From positions 1-35,487 of the forward strand of contig DATDKF010000007.1 of the NCBI GenBank assembly GCA_036520135.1: DNA of 35,487 nucleotides, read 5' to 3'. The notes under the pieces were generated by a model. That model saw nothing but the letters and a program-made list of their open reading frames with translations, was not told the origin of the DNA and searched no databases. The position numbers were made by a program, and so were the translations under genes. Shown piece after piece: positions 1 through 7,067 of this stretch (position 1 is the stretch's first letter; every line of letters starts with the position of its first letter). Source of the stretch: DASSUW01 sp036520135 (GTDB taxonomy: Bacteria; Actinomycetota; Thermoleophilia; Solirubrobacterales; Solirubrobacteraceae).

Positions 1-255
1 CGCCTGCGCCGCGCGGTCGGCCGACCGGTCGGCGGCCCGCACGCCCGCGCGCAGGCGGCCCGCGTAGGCGGCGCGCGCGCGGGCCACCGCCCGCTGGGCC
101 GTCGCGGGTGTGCCGACGATCAGCTCGGTCTGCGCGTCGAACAGCGCGTCGCGCAGCTCGCCGGCCGCGCGCCACGGGGGTTGGCCCGCCGCCTGGGCCG
201 TGCCGGGGATCGCCGCCAGCGCGGCGAGAACGACGAGGGCGGCGACCCGGCGCAC
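1..255 (-). CDS. FTR1-type iron permease, N-terminal part (runs off the window)
   Basis: The first 85 codons of a minus-strand gene are present. It starts with GTG at 255, sharing one base with the TAG stop of the lipoprotein gene (TAGTG), so the two are probably translationally coupled. The protein opens with a signal peptide (MRRVAALVVLAALAAIPGTAQA) and then a soluble region, WRAAGELRDALFDAQTELI, followed by Ala/Arg-rich helices. Actinobacterial FTR1/EfeU-like permeases often carry such an exported helical domain before the membrane part. The REXXE iron-binding motifs would lie outside the window, so the name rests on the N-terminal style and on following an EfeO-like gene. Moderate to low confidence in the exact family. 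Confidence 0.5.
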   Translation of the reverse strand, partial: MRRVAALVVLAALAAIPGTAQAAGQPPWRAAGELRDALFDAQTELIVGTPATAQRAVARARAAYAGRLRAGVRAADRSADRAAQA

Positions 256-1334
256 TAGCTCTCCAGCTTGATGCCGAGCTGTCCGGCGGCCTGGCTGACC
301 TGGCCGGCGATCGCCTCGGCGCGGTCCTGCGCGTCCGAGCCGAGCGTGTCGGCCTCGTCGGCGCTGAAGCGGCGGCCGCTCGCCTCCTGGTCGCGGAGCT
401 TGACCGCGAACCGGTGCAGACCCGCGAGGTCGCTGCCGGTCTGCTTGGCCTGCTGGGCGTTGGCCTGGCTGACCGACGGCTCGACGCTGTCGTAGATCAG
501 GACGAGCCCGTTGAGGATGCCGGCGATGTCTTGAAGGCGCGAGGCCGCGACGAAGACCTTCTCGCCGGACTTGCCGCCGACCACGAAGCGCGAGTTCTTC
601 CAGGCCTCGAAGTACTCGGACATCGTCGGCGTCATCACCACGAGCGCGGTGAAGGCGTCCTGCGCGGACGGCTGCCACTCGCCGGCGGCCGCGTCGAGGT
701 CCTTGGCGTTGCTCGCGAAGTCCTTCGCCGCGGCGACGAGGAAGTCGGCGTCGGGGACGGCCTCGCCGAACGCGACCTTGCCGTCGCCGTCGAGGTCGGG
801 CTCGACGCCCTGGGCGGCGTACTTCGGCTCGGTCCCCCACAGCGACGTCTCGACCAGCCCGAAGAAGTTGCCCGGCTGCTCGAACGTCTTGCCGCCGGGC
901 GTCTTGATCGAGAACGGCACGGCGTTCTCGGGATCGGACTTGTCGCCGCCCGCGTCGATGATGACGTCGTAGTCGGCCAGCGACGGCACGCCGGCGACGA
1001 CGCCCTCCATCTCCTCGTACGCCGGGTTGGCGTCGATGTAGGTGTCCTGCATCTGCTCGACCATCTGGGCGACCTCGTCGCGGTGGTCCGCCAGCAGCGC
1101 CGCGTAGTCGAAGCCGGCGGACTTGGCGAGCGCGTAGTAGGCGTCGGCCTGCGACGCGAGCTTGGCGGTGTCCGCCTGCAGGCGCGAGGTGTGGTCGAGG
1201 AGGTAGTCCTTAACCGCGCTGAGGTCGGTGGCGGCGGCGGCCGGCTGCTGGGGCTGGGTCGGTTCGGGGTCGTCCCCGCCGCATCCGGCGACGAGGGCGG
1301 CGACGGCGGCGAGCGCCAGCAGCGGTGTTCTCAT
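255..1334 (-). CDS. EfeO/imelysin-like (M75) iron-uptake lipoprotein
   Basis: 359-aa exported lipoprotein: MRTPLLALAAVAALVAGC gives a signal peptide with a lipobox cysteine. The mature part is a helical imelysin-like domain, with ANPAYEEMEGVVAGVPSLADYD matching the usual first half and FFGLVETSLWG sitting where the family has its HxxE segment. EfeO/EfeM proteins bind ferric or ferrous iron outside the membrane and pass it to an FTR1 permease, which fits the coupled downstream gene. Two oddities: the His of HxxE appears to be Gly, and residues about 180-191 (DLDGDGKVAFGE) form a canonical EF-hand calcium loop. ATG at 1334 is preferred because GAGGAA lies 5 nt upstream; a GTG at 1346 is possible. 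Confidence 0.65.
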   Translation of the reverse strand: MRTPLLALAAVAALVAGCGGDDPEPTQPQQPAAAATDLSAVKDYLLDHTSRLQADTAKLASQADAYYALAKSAGFDYAALLADHRDEVAQMVEQMQDTYIDANPAYEEMEGVVAGVPSLADYDVIIDAGGDKSDPENAVPFSIKTPGGKTFEQPGNFFGLVETSLWGTEPKYAAQGVEPDLDGDGKVAFGEAVPDADFLVAAAKDFASNAKDLDAAAGEWQPSAQDAFTALVVMTPTMSEYFEAWKNSRFVVGGKSGEKVFVAASRLQDIAGILNGLVLIYDSVEPSVSQANAQQAKQTGSDLAGLHRFAVKLRDQEASGRRFSADEADTLGSDAQDRAEAIAGQVSQAAGQLGIKLES

Positions 1335-1352
1335 CGAGTTCCTCACAGAGCG

Positions 1353-1402
1353 TTAGGGTGGCCTAATCCGACCGGGCGGGTCAGGATATTAGGACTCCCT
1401 AA
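1353..1402. promoter_or_regulatory. Two DtxR/IdeR-like iron boxes
   Basis: Two copies of the inverted repeat TTAGG-N4-CCTAA lie at 1353-1366 and 1389-1402, centres 36 bp apart. The first also matches 13 of 19 positions of the IdeR/DtxR consensus. One copy overlaps the -10 element of the iron operon and the other lies just after the expected transcription start, the normal arrangement for iron-dependent repression. The second overlaps the stop codon of the zinc-transporter permease gene. Confidence 0.65.
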
Positions 1403-1415
1403 GCCCGCGTGTCGA
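1386..1415 (-). promoter_or_regulatory. Promoter of the iron-uptake operon
   Basis: On the minus strand, TCGACA (1415-1410) is followed after 18 nt by TAATAT (1391-1386). The -35 lies inside the end of the upstream permease gene. The iron box at 1389-1402 covers the spacer and the first bases of the -10. Confidence 0.6.
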
Positions 1416-2220
1416 GTGCCCTCCCAAAAGGCAGCGAGAGCAGGAACAACGCGACGGCGGCGAGCGCGACCGACGCGCCGGCGGCGACCTCCCAGTGGTA
1501 GGAGGCGAGCAGTCCGAGGACGCCCGCCAGCGCGGCCAGCAGCACCGACAGCGCGAGCGCGACCGGCAGCCGGCGCGCGAGGTTCAGCGCCGCGGCGGCC
1601 GGCGCGAGGATGAGCGCGACGACGAGCAGGTTGCCGAGGCCGCGCACGGCGGCGACCGTGCAGATCGCCAGCAGCGCGAGCAGCGCCAGCTCCCAGCGCG
1701 CCGGCCGGGCGCCGAGCGACGGCGCCGCGGCGCGGTCGAACGCGCTCAGTGCGAGCCGGCGGTGCGCGAGGGCGAGCGCGGCGGCCACGCCGGCGGCCAG
1801 CACCGCGGCCTCGGCGACGTCGCGGCCGGTGACGCCGAGCAGGTCGCCGAACAGCAGCTCCCCGAGCCGGGCGGGTACGTCGGGCGACAGCGCGAGCAGC
1901 GCGCCGAGGCCGAACAGCGCGCTGATCGCCACGGCCACGCCGACGTCGCCGCCGAGGCGCTCGTCGCGGCCGGCGAGCGCGATCGCCGCGGCCGCCGCGA
2001 GCACGCCGCCGGCGGCGCCGAGCAGCAGCGGCGCCCCGGCGAGCGCGGCGAGCACGAGCCCCGGCAGCATCGCGTGGGAGATCGACTCGGCCGCGTAGCT
2101 CTGGCGATACAGCAGCACCCAGACGCCGAGCGGGCCGCAGGCGATCGCGATCACGACGACCTCGGCCAGCGCCCGCTGCATGAGCGCGCCGGAGAACGGG
2201 TCGAGCAGCCAGTCGAGCAT
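1399..2220 (-). CDS. Zinc/manganese ABC transporter permease, second subunit (ZnuB/TroD family)
   Basis: 273-aa integral membrane protein of the ABC-3 permease family, with eight or so hydrophobic segments. SYAAESISHAMLPGLVLAALAG is the family's characteristic loop (compare the SHA motif of ZnuB). It is the last gene of the binding protein - permease - ATPase - permease operon. ATG at 2220 overlaps the ATPase stop by one base (TGATG). It pairs with the other permease (2951-3745), so the channel is probably a heterodimer as in TroCD-type systems. The metal cannot be read from the permease alone; the Zur-like box upstream argues for zinc. Confidence 0.85.
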   Translation of the reverse strand: MLDWLLDPFSGALMQRALAEVVVIAIACGPLGVWVLLYRQSYAAESISHAMLPGLVLAALAGAPLLLGAAGGVLAAAAAIALAGRDERLGGDVGVAVAISALFGLGALLALSPDVPARLGELLFGDLLGVTGRDVAEAAVLAAGVAAALALAHRRLALSAFDRAAAPSLGARPARWELALLALLAICTVAAVRGLGNLLVVALILAPAAAALNLARRLPVALALSVLLAALAGVLGLLASYHWEVAAGASVALAAVALFLLSLPFGRALDTRA

Positions 2221-2954
2221 CAGTGGTGGTGGTGCTCGACGGCGACGGCGCGCTCGCCGCCGGGCAGGACGACGAGCTCGGCGCCGTAGGTGCGGCGCAG
2301 GACGTCGGTGGTCAGGGTCGCGGCCGGCTCGCCGAACGCGATCTGCTCGCCGTGGACGCAGACGACCCGGTCCCATCGCCGTGCCTGCTCGACGTCGTGG
2401 GTGGCGACGAGCAGCACGCGGCCCTCGGCGCGCAGCGCGCTGAACAGGTCCTCGATACGGGCGGCGCTGGCCGCGTCGACGCCGCTCAGCGGCTCGTCGA
2501 GCAGGACCACCGGGCGGTCCTGCAGCAGCGCCCGGGCGATCAGCACGCGCTGGCGTTGGCCGCCGGACAGCGCGCCGAAGCGGTCGCGGGCGCGGTCGGC
2601 GAGGCCCACGCGGGCGAGTGTCGCGCGCGCGGCCTCGCGGTCGGCGCGGGCGACGCGCCGCCACGCCGGCGTGCGGGCGTAGGCGCCCATCAGCACGACG
2701 TCGAGCGCGCTGACCGGGAAGTCGAGCCGCGTGCGGTCGGTCTGCGGCACGTATGCGGGCCGCGCGGCGAGCCGCACGTTCCCGCGCCGCACCGGCAGCT
2801 CGCCGAGCAGCGCGCGGAACAGCGTCGTCTTGCCGCCGCCGTTCGGGCCGAGCACCGCGGCGATCGTGCCGGCCTCGAGGCCGAAGGAGATCCCGGTGAG
2901 GACGTCGGCGCCGGCCGCGTAGCCGCCGGCGAGGTCGCGCACCTCGACGATCAC
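2220..2954 (-). CDS. Zinc/manganese ABC transporter ATP-binding protein (ZnuC family)
   Basis: 244-aa cytoplasmic ATPase with Walker A GPNGGGKTT, signature LSGGQRQR, Walker B VVLLDEP and the switch His in ATHD. It powers metal import through the two permeases encoded on each side. GTG at 2954 overlaps the preceding stop (GTGA). The protein ends in VAVEHHHH; the four His codons run directly into the start of the next gene, so this is a natural tail and not a tag. A His-rich end could bind zinc, but that is inference. Confidence 0.88.
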   Translation of the reverse strand: MIVEVRDLAGGYAAGADVLTGISFGLEAGTIAAVLGPNGGGKTTLFRALLGELPVRRGNVRLAARPAYVPQTDRTRLDFPVSALDVVLMGAYARTPAWRRVARADREAARATLARVGLADRARDRFGALSGGQRQRVLIARALLQDRPVVLLDEPLSGVDAASAARIEDLFSALRAEGRVLLVATHDVEQARRWDRVVCVHGEQIAFGEPAATLTTDVLRRTYGAELVVLPGGERAVAVEHHHH

Positions 2955-3745
2955 CGCCGCACCGCCAGCACGATCGCGAACACCCCGCCGCCGAGCACGG
3001 CGATCGCCGGGCCGGGCCCGATGTCGAGCTCGTACGCGAGCCACAGCCCCGCGACGCTCTCGACCGCCGCCAGCGCGACCGTACCCGCCTGCAGCGTCCC
3101 GACGCTCGGCGCGACGAGCCGGACGGTCGCGGCGGGGATCACCAGCACCGCGGTCACGAGCAGCGCACCGACAGCGTCGAGCGCGACGACCGCCGCGACC
3201 GCGACCGCGAGCAGCAGCAACCGGTCGGCCGCCGCGGGCCGCAGGCCGAGCGCGCGCGCCGTACCCGGGTCGAAGCCCTGGGCCAGCCAGGGGCGGCGGA
3301 GGCCGACGTGCAGCGCCAGTGCTCCCGCGAGCGCCGCGGCGGTCAGCCATAGGTCGCGGTCGCGCAGGCCGATCAGGCTCCCGAACAGCAGCCGGTCGAC
3401 GCCGGCGGGTGAGTCGAAGACGTCGGAGGCGAGCACCACGCCGAGCGCGAGCGCCGCGACGAGCACGAGCCCGGTCGCCGCGTCGGTCGCCACGCGGCGC
3501 GTGCGCGCGAGCCACTCAACGCCCCCCGCGTAGGCGAGCGCGGCGCCGAGGGCGGTGAGCTGCGGCGCGACGCCGGCCGGCGCGGCGACGACGAGCCCCG
3601 GGAAGGCGGCCGTCCCGACGCCGTGCGTGAAGAACGCGATCCGCCGCAGCACGATCCACGAGCCGAGCACGCCGGCGAGGCCCGCGAGCAGCAGGACCTC
3701 GATCAGCGCCCGCTGCATGAACGGCGTGTCGAACGGCGCCGGCAT
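2951..3745 (-). CDS. Zinc/manganese ABC transporter permease, first subunit
   Basis: 264-aa ABC-3 family membrane protein. It starts MPAPFDTPFMQRALIEVLLLAG and carries FFTHGVGTAAFPGLVV, the position of the SHA loop in ZnuB-type permeases; here the loop reads THG. ATG at 3745 overlaps the binding-protein stop by one base (TGATG), and its own stop overlaps the ATPase start by four bases. Both permeases share the N-terminal FMQRAL-type helix (also LMQRAL in 1399-2220), so they are paralogues within the operon. Confidence 0.85.
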   Translation of the reverse strand: MPAPFDTPFMQRALIEVLLLAGLAGVLGSWIVLRRIAFFTHGVGTAAFPGLVVAAPAGVAPQLTALGAALAYAGGVEWLARTRRVATDAATGLVLVAALALGVVLASDVFDSPAGVDRLLFGSLIGLRDRDLWLTAAALAGALALHVGLRRPWLAQGFDPGTARALGLRPAAADRLLLLAVAVAAVVALDAVGALLVTAVLVIPAATVRLVAPSVGTLQAGTVALAAVESVAGLWLAYELDIGPGPAIAVLGGGVFAIVLAVRR

Positions 3746-4635
3746 CAGAACGCGCACCGCACGGCGCCGCCGGTGAAGCCGTCCACGAGCGCCTTCGTGT
3801 TGGACTCGATCGACTGCACGTAGGTCGCCCCGTCGGAGCCGGGCGGGCCGAGCGTGTCTGCCCACAGCGCCGTGCCGACCTTCGCGCCGGTCTCCTGCGC
3901 GATCGCCTCCTCGACCTTCGGGTTCACCGAGCTCTCGGCGAAGATAGCCCGCACGCCGGTGCGGCGGATCGTGGCGATCAGGTTCGCGGTGTCGCCGGCC
4001 GACGGCTGGCCCGCCGTCGACAGCGACGGGATGACGGTGCCGATGATCTCGATCCCGTAGCGGTGCGCGTAGTAGCCGAACGCGTCGTGCGTGGTGACGA
4101 GCTTGCGCTGCGCCGGCGGGACGTTGTCCACGCACGCGCGCACGCCGCGGTCGAGCCGGCGCAGCTCGTCCTGGTAGGCGGCCGCGTTGCGGCCGTACGC
4201 GGCCGTGTGCGCGGGGTCGACGCGATCGAGCGCCCGCTCGATCTCCGCGCTCGCCGTGATCGCGTTGCGCGGGTCCTGCCACCAGTGCGGGTCGTCGCCG
4301 CGCAGCGGCAGCCCGGCGCCGAGGTCGACGACCGGCGCCTTGGTCCCGGAGCCGTCGATCGCCTCGCCGAGCCAGTCGTCCACGTCGCCGCCGGAGCGCA
4401 GCACGAGGTCGGCTTCGGCGACCGCGGCGACGTCGTGCGGGCGCAGCTCGTACTCGTGCGGGTCGGCGTTCGGCGCGAGGATCTGGACGACGTGCACGTG
4501 CGACCCGCCGACGTTGCGCGCGAGGTCGGCGACGACGGGCGTCGTCGCGACGACGTCGACGCGCCCGTCGGCCGTGGCGGCGGCGCCGCAGCCGGCGAAC
4601 AGGGCGAGCAGCGGGATCAGGGCGAGCAGGCGCAC
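3745..4635 (-). CDS. Zinc/manganese ABC transporter substrate-binding lipoprotein (ZnuA/TroA family)
   Basis: 296-aa lipoprotein of cluster A-I metal-binding proteins. MRLLALIPLLALFAGC is a signal peptide with lipobox. Expected metal ligands are visible: His in DPHEYELRPHD, His in DPHWWQDPRN, His in TTHDAFGYYAHRYG and Glu in FAESSVNP. The long His-rich loop of many ZnuA proteins is absent. The start is uncertain. GTG at 4635 is chosen because it gives a clean signal peptide and lies about 6 nt after the predicted transcription start; the in-frame ATGs at 4662, 4668 and 4674 fall inside the Zur-like operator and promoter. First gene of the four-gene transporter operon. Confidence 0.87.
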   Translation of the reverse strand: MRLLALIPLLALFAGCGAAATADGRVDVVATTPVVADLARNVGGSHVHVVQILAPNADPHEYELRPHDVAAVAEADLVLRSGGDVDDWLGEAIDGSGTKAPVVDLGAGLPLRGDDPHWWQDPRNAITASAEIERALDRVDPAHTAAYGRNAAAYQDELRRLDRGVRACVDNVPPAQRKLVTTHDAFGYYAHRYGIEIIGTVIPSLSTAGQPSAGDTANLIATIRRTGVRAIFAESSVNPKVEEAIAQETGAKVGTALWADTLGPPGSDGATYVQSIESNTKALVDGFTGGAVRCAF

Positions 4636-4648
4636 GGGCCGCTGCAGA

Positions 4649-4690
4649 ATACTGAAACTCATTCTCATTTGCATCAATTTGGGCTACCAT
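4649..4690. promoter_or_regulatory. Divergent promoters and Zur-like operator between the transporter operon and zur
   Basis: TGAAACTCATTCTCA at 4653-4667 matches 13 of 15 bases of the Fur/Zur palindrome TGAAAATnATTTTCA. On the minus strand, TTGATG (4677-4672), 17 nt, then CAGTAT (4654-4649) forms a promoter for the transporter, and the operator fills its spacer. On the plus strand TACCAT (4685-4690) lies 7 nt before the ATG of the regulator. One box could therefore control both directions. Confidence 0.65.
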
Positions 4691-4697
4691 CCGCCGC

Positions 4698-5132
4698 ATG
4701 GCCACGCAGTGGACAGAGCACGCCCACCGCGAGCTCTCGCGCGCCGGGCACCGCGCCGGCGGCGCGCGCGAGGAGGTGCTTGCGCTGCTCGCCCGCCAGG
4801 ACTGCTGCCTGAGCGCTCAGGACATCCACGACCGCCTGCGGTCGGACGGCAAGGCGGTCGGGCTCGCCAGCGTGTACCGCGCGCTCGACGTGCTCGCGCA
4901 GCTCAAGCTCGTGCACCGCATCGACGTCGACGGCACGGCCTGCTACGAGCCCGCCGACCCGAGCGGCGAGCATCACCACCACGCGATCTGCGACCGCTGC
5001 GGGAAGATGGACGCGTTCGAGGACCCCGAGCTCGAGCGGCTGATCGACGACGTCGCCGAGCGGCTCGGCTACGCGGTCGGCGGGCACGACGTCGTGCTCC
5101 ACGGCGCCTGCCCCGACTGCGCCGGCAAGTAG
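4698..5132 (+). CDS. zur: Fur-family metal regulator, probably Zur
   Basis: 144-aa Fur-family repressor: a winged helix at about residues 10-85 (LASVYRALDVLAQLKLVHRI is the recognition helix region), then the metal-sensing dimerisation domain. GEHHHHAICDRCGKMDAFED holds the His cluster and first CxxC, and CPDC near the C-terminus is the second CxxC, together the structural zinc site. The divergent zinc-type transporter and the Zur-like box at 4653-4667 favour Zur over Fur or PerR. The ATG lies 7 nt after a TAnnnT -10 element, so the mRNA is probably leaderless. Confidence 0.85.
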   Translation: MATQWTEHAHRELSRAGHRAGGAREEVLALLARQDCCLSAQDIHDRLRSDGKAVGLASVYRALDVLAQLKLVHRIDVDGTACYEPADPSGEHHHHAICDRCGKMDAFEDPELERLIDDVAERLGYAVGGHDVVLHGACPDCAGK

Positions 5133-5192
5133 TCGTGCAGGGTCGCTGGCGCGCGGGCGGTACGGTGCGCCGCCGATCGGTCCTTTCGGCCG

Positions 5193-5207
5193 GTTGACGT
5201 GTTCAAC
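5193..5207. promoter_or_regulatory. Small inverted repeat before the amidase gene
   Basis: GTTGA-N5-TCAAC, a 15-bp inverted repeat ending 5 nt before the GTG of the amidase. It contains TTGACG, but no -10 element stands at a suitable distance. A possible operator; the remaining 80 bp between zur and the amidase show nothing else firm. Confidence 0.25.
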
Positions 5208-5212
5208 AGCTT

Positions 5213-6889
5213 GTGCCGTCCCCTTCTCTCAGCCGTAGGCAGGTCCTCCAGGCCGGGGCGCTCGCCGCGCTCGCCGGCGCCCTCCGCCCCGCCGCTCCGG
5301 CGATCGCCGCGCGGCCTGGCTCGCTGTTCGAGCAAGACCTCGATTTCGCGGGGCGAGCGGTCGCGGCGGGAGCGGGCGGCTGGCGCACCACCGAGGTGCT
5401 GCGCGCGCCGCGGCGGTTCGACCTGATCGGCCTGCGCTGGGCGCGCGGCTCACACGCCGAGGCGCAGGTGCGCGCCCGCCGGCGCGGCGGCGAGTGGACC
5501 CGCTGGGTCGCCCTGCACCCGACCGGTGACCACGGGCCTGACGCGGGCCGCGTCGTGCCCGGGACCGACCCGGCGTTCATGGGCGCGGCCGACGAGTACC
5601 AGCTGCGCCTGCGGGGCGCGCCGGGCGCGCTGCGGGCGCGGTTCGTGCGTGCGCTGCCGACCGCGACGGTCGCGCGCCGGCTCGGCCGCCGGCTCCGGCG
5701 CCGCGGCGCCCGGACCGCGAAGGCGCGCCAGGCCGGATCGCCGCCGGTGATGGTCACGCGCACCGAGTGGGGCGCGGACTCGGTCCCGCCGCGCGAGCCG
5801 CCGCTGTACGGCGAGGTGCAGCTCGCGTTCGTCCACCACACCGTCACCGCGAACGACTACACGCCGGAGGACTCGGCCGGCATCGTGCTCGGCATCGCCC
5901 GCTTCCACCGCGACGGCAACGGTTGGAACGACATCGGCTACAACTTCCTCGTCGACATCTACGGCCAGATCTTCGAGGGCCGTGCCGGCGGGATCGACCA
6001 AGCCGTCGTGGGCGCCCAGGCACAGGGCTGGAACAGCGTGTCGACGGGCGTGGCGTGCCTCGGGACGTTCACGTCGGTGGCGCAGACGCCCGCGGGGATG
6101 GACGCGCTCGCACGGCTGATCGGCTGGAAGCTGACCCTGCACGCGGTCCCCACGCAGGGCCTGATCACGGTCACCTCGGCCGGCGGCGAGACCAACCGCT
6201 ACCCGGCCGGCACGCCGGTCACCTTCCAGCGCATCTCCGGCCATCGCGACGGCAACAACACAAGCTGCCCGGGCGACACGCTGTACACCCAGCTCGACGC
6301 CCTGCGCGCCGCGGCCGCGACGTACGCGGGCTCGACGGTCGGCCTCAGCGTGTACGCGGCGCCGCAGGTGCGCGGGCTCAAGCAGGTCGACGTCGGCGGC
6401 TCGCTGCGGTTCGCGGACGGCTCGCCGGCGGGCGGCGCGACCGTGCTCGTCGAGTACAAGCCCGCCGGGGGCGCGTGGGGGTCGATGGGCAGCGCGATCT
6501 GCGCGCCCGACGGCAGCTGGCGGACGAAGCTGATCTTCCCCCGGACCGGCCACATCCGGGCGACCTTCGCCGGCGACAGCCTGCGCCCGGCGCTCGCCTC
6601 GCCCGCCCGCAGGATCACGGTCCTGGCGCGGCTGAACCTCGCGCTCAGCCGCAAGCGTCTGCGGTACGGCCGCGCGTTCACGGCGCGCGGCCACGCGGTG
6701 CCGGCCGACACCGTCAAGCTCACGCTCGAGCGCCGCTGGCGGCGCCGCTGGGTCAAGCAGCGCACGCGCACGCTGAAGCTCAGCAACGGCGCCTACAACG
6801 CGCGGCTGCGACCGCGCACGCGTGGTAAGTACCGCGTGACGGTGCAGGTGGGCCGCGTCAAGCGGCACCGCCAGCTGAAGGTCCTTTAG
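5213..6889 (+). CDS. Tat-exported N-acetylmuramoyl-L-alanine amidase (PGRP/amidase_2)
   Basis: 558-aa exported enzyme predicted to cut the amide bond between muramic acid and the stem peptide of peptidoglycan. The N-terminus has a twin-arginine signal (SRRQVLQAGALAALAGAL). The PGRP domain starts near residue 180 (VTRTEWGAD); its zinc ligands are His in FVHHTVT (about 208), His in ISGHRDG (about 344) and Cys in TSCPG (about 352), with WNDIGYNF typical of the family. After about residue 375 come beta-rich segments resembling Ig-like or Big domains (APQVRGLKQVDVGGSLRFADG) and a very basic C-terminus (RRWRRRW) that could bind the anionic wall. GTG at 5213 is the only start leaving the Tat signal intact. 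No operon partner. Confidence 0.88.
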   Translation: MPSPSLSRRQVLQAGALAALAGALRPAAPAIAARPGSLFEQDLDFAGRAVAAGAGGWRTTEVLRAPRRFDLIGLRWARGSHAEAQVRARRRGGEWTRWVALHPTGDHGPDAGRVVPGTDPAFMGAADEYQLRLRGAPGALRARFVRALPTATVARRLGRRLRRRGARTAKARQAGSPPVMVTRTEWGADSVPPREPPLYGEVQLAFVHHTVTANDYTPEDSAGIVLGIARFHRDGNGWNDIGYNFLVDIYGQIFEGRAGGIDQAVVGAQAQGWNSVSTGVACLGTFTSVAQTPAGMDALARLIGWKLTLHAVPTQGLITVTSAGGETNRYPAGTPVTFQRISGHRDGNNTSCPGDTLYTQLDALRAAAATYAGSTVGLSVYAAPQVRGLKQVDVGGSLRFADGSPAGGATVLVEYKPAGGAWGSMGSAICAPDGSWRTKLIFPRTGHIRATFAGDSLRPALASPARRITVLARLNLALSRKRLRYGRAFTARGHAVPADTVKLTLERRWRRRWVKQRTRTLKLSNGAYNARLRPRTRGKYRVTVQVGRVKRHRQLKVL

Positions 6890-6893
6890 GGGG

Positions 6894-7067
6894 CTCCGTG
6901 GCGAGATCGTCGGCCCGGCCGACCCCGGCTACGACCGGGCGCGGCAGGCGTGGAACCTCGCCGCCGACCAGCGGCCGGCGTTCGTCGCGCTTCTCGACCC
7001 GCGCGACATGTTCCGCTCAAACCACCCGATCAAGCCGACTGCTGGCGGTCACGTAGCCAGTCGCTGA
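6894..7067 (+). pseudogene. Remnant of an FAD-binding (berberine-bridge type) oxidoreductase
   Basis: Between the amidase stop and the M48 protease gene, plus frame 3 reads LRGEIVGPADPGYDRARQAWNL, then AADQRPAFVALL, then DPRDMFRSNHPIKP. The first two pieces look like the N-terminus of FAD-linked oxidases (GDPGYDxARxxWN...DxRPA), and DPxxxFRxNHPI looks like the C-terminal end of the same family. About 400 residues that should lie between are missing, and the join keeps the frame. There is no start codon and no ribosome site. The tail overlaps the 3' end of the protease gene on the other strand (7030-7067). Read as a relic of an internal deletion. Confidence 0.6.

Noticed and set aside
108..1613. 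A 501-codon open frame on the plus strand opposite the imelysin-like gene
   Set aside because: Arg/Gly/Val-rich translation without recognisable motifs. It is the antisense shadow usual in very high-GC DNA, and the minus strand has a clear lipoprotein, operators and promoter.
2220..2240. Four consecutive His codons looking like an affinity tag
   Set aside because: They are the natural end of the ATPase gene and run into the overlapping start of the next permease gene; no vector sequence is near.
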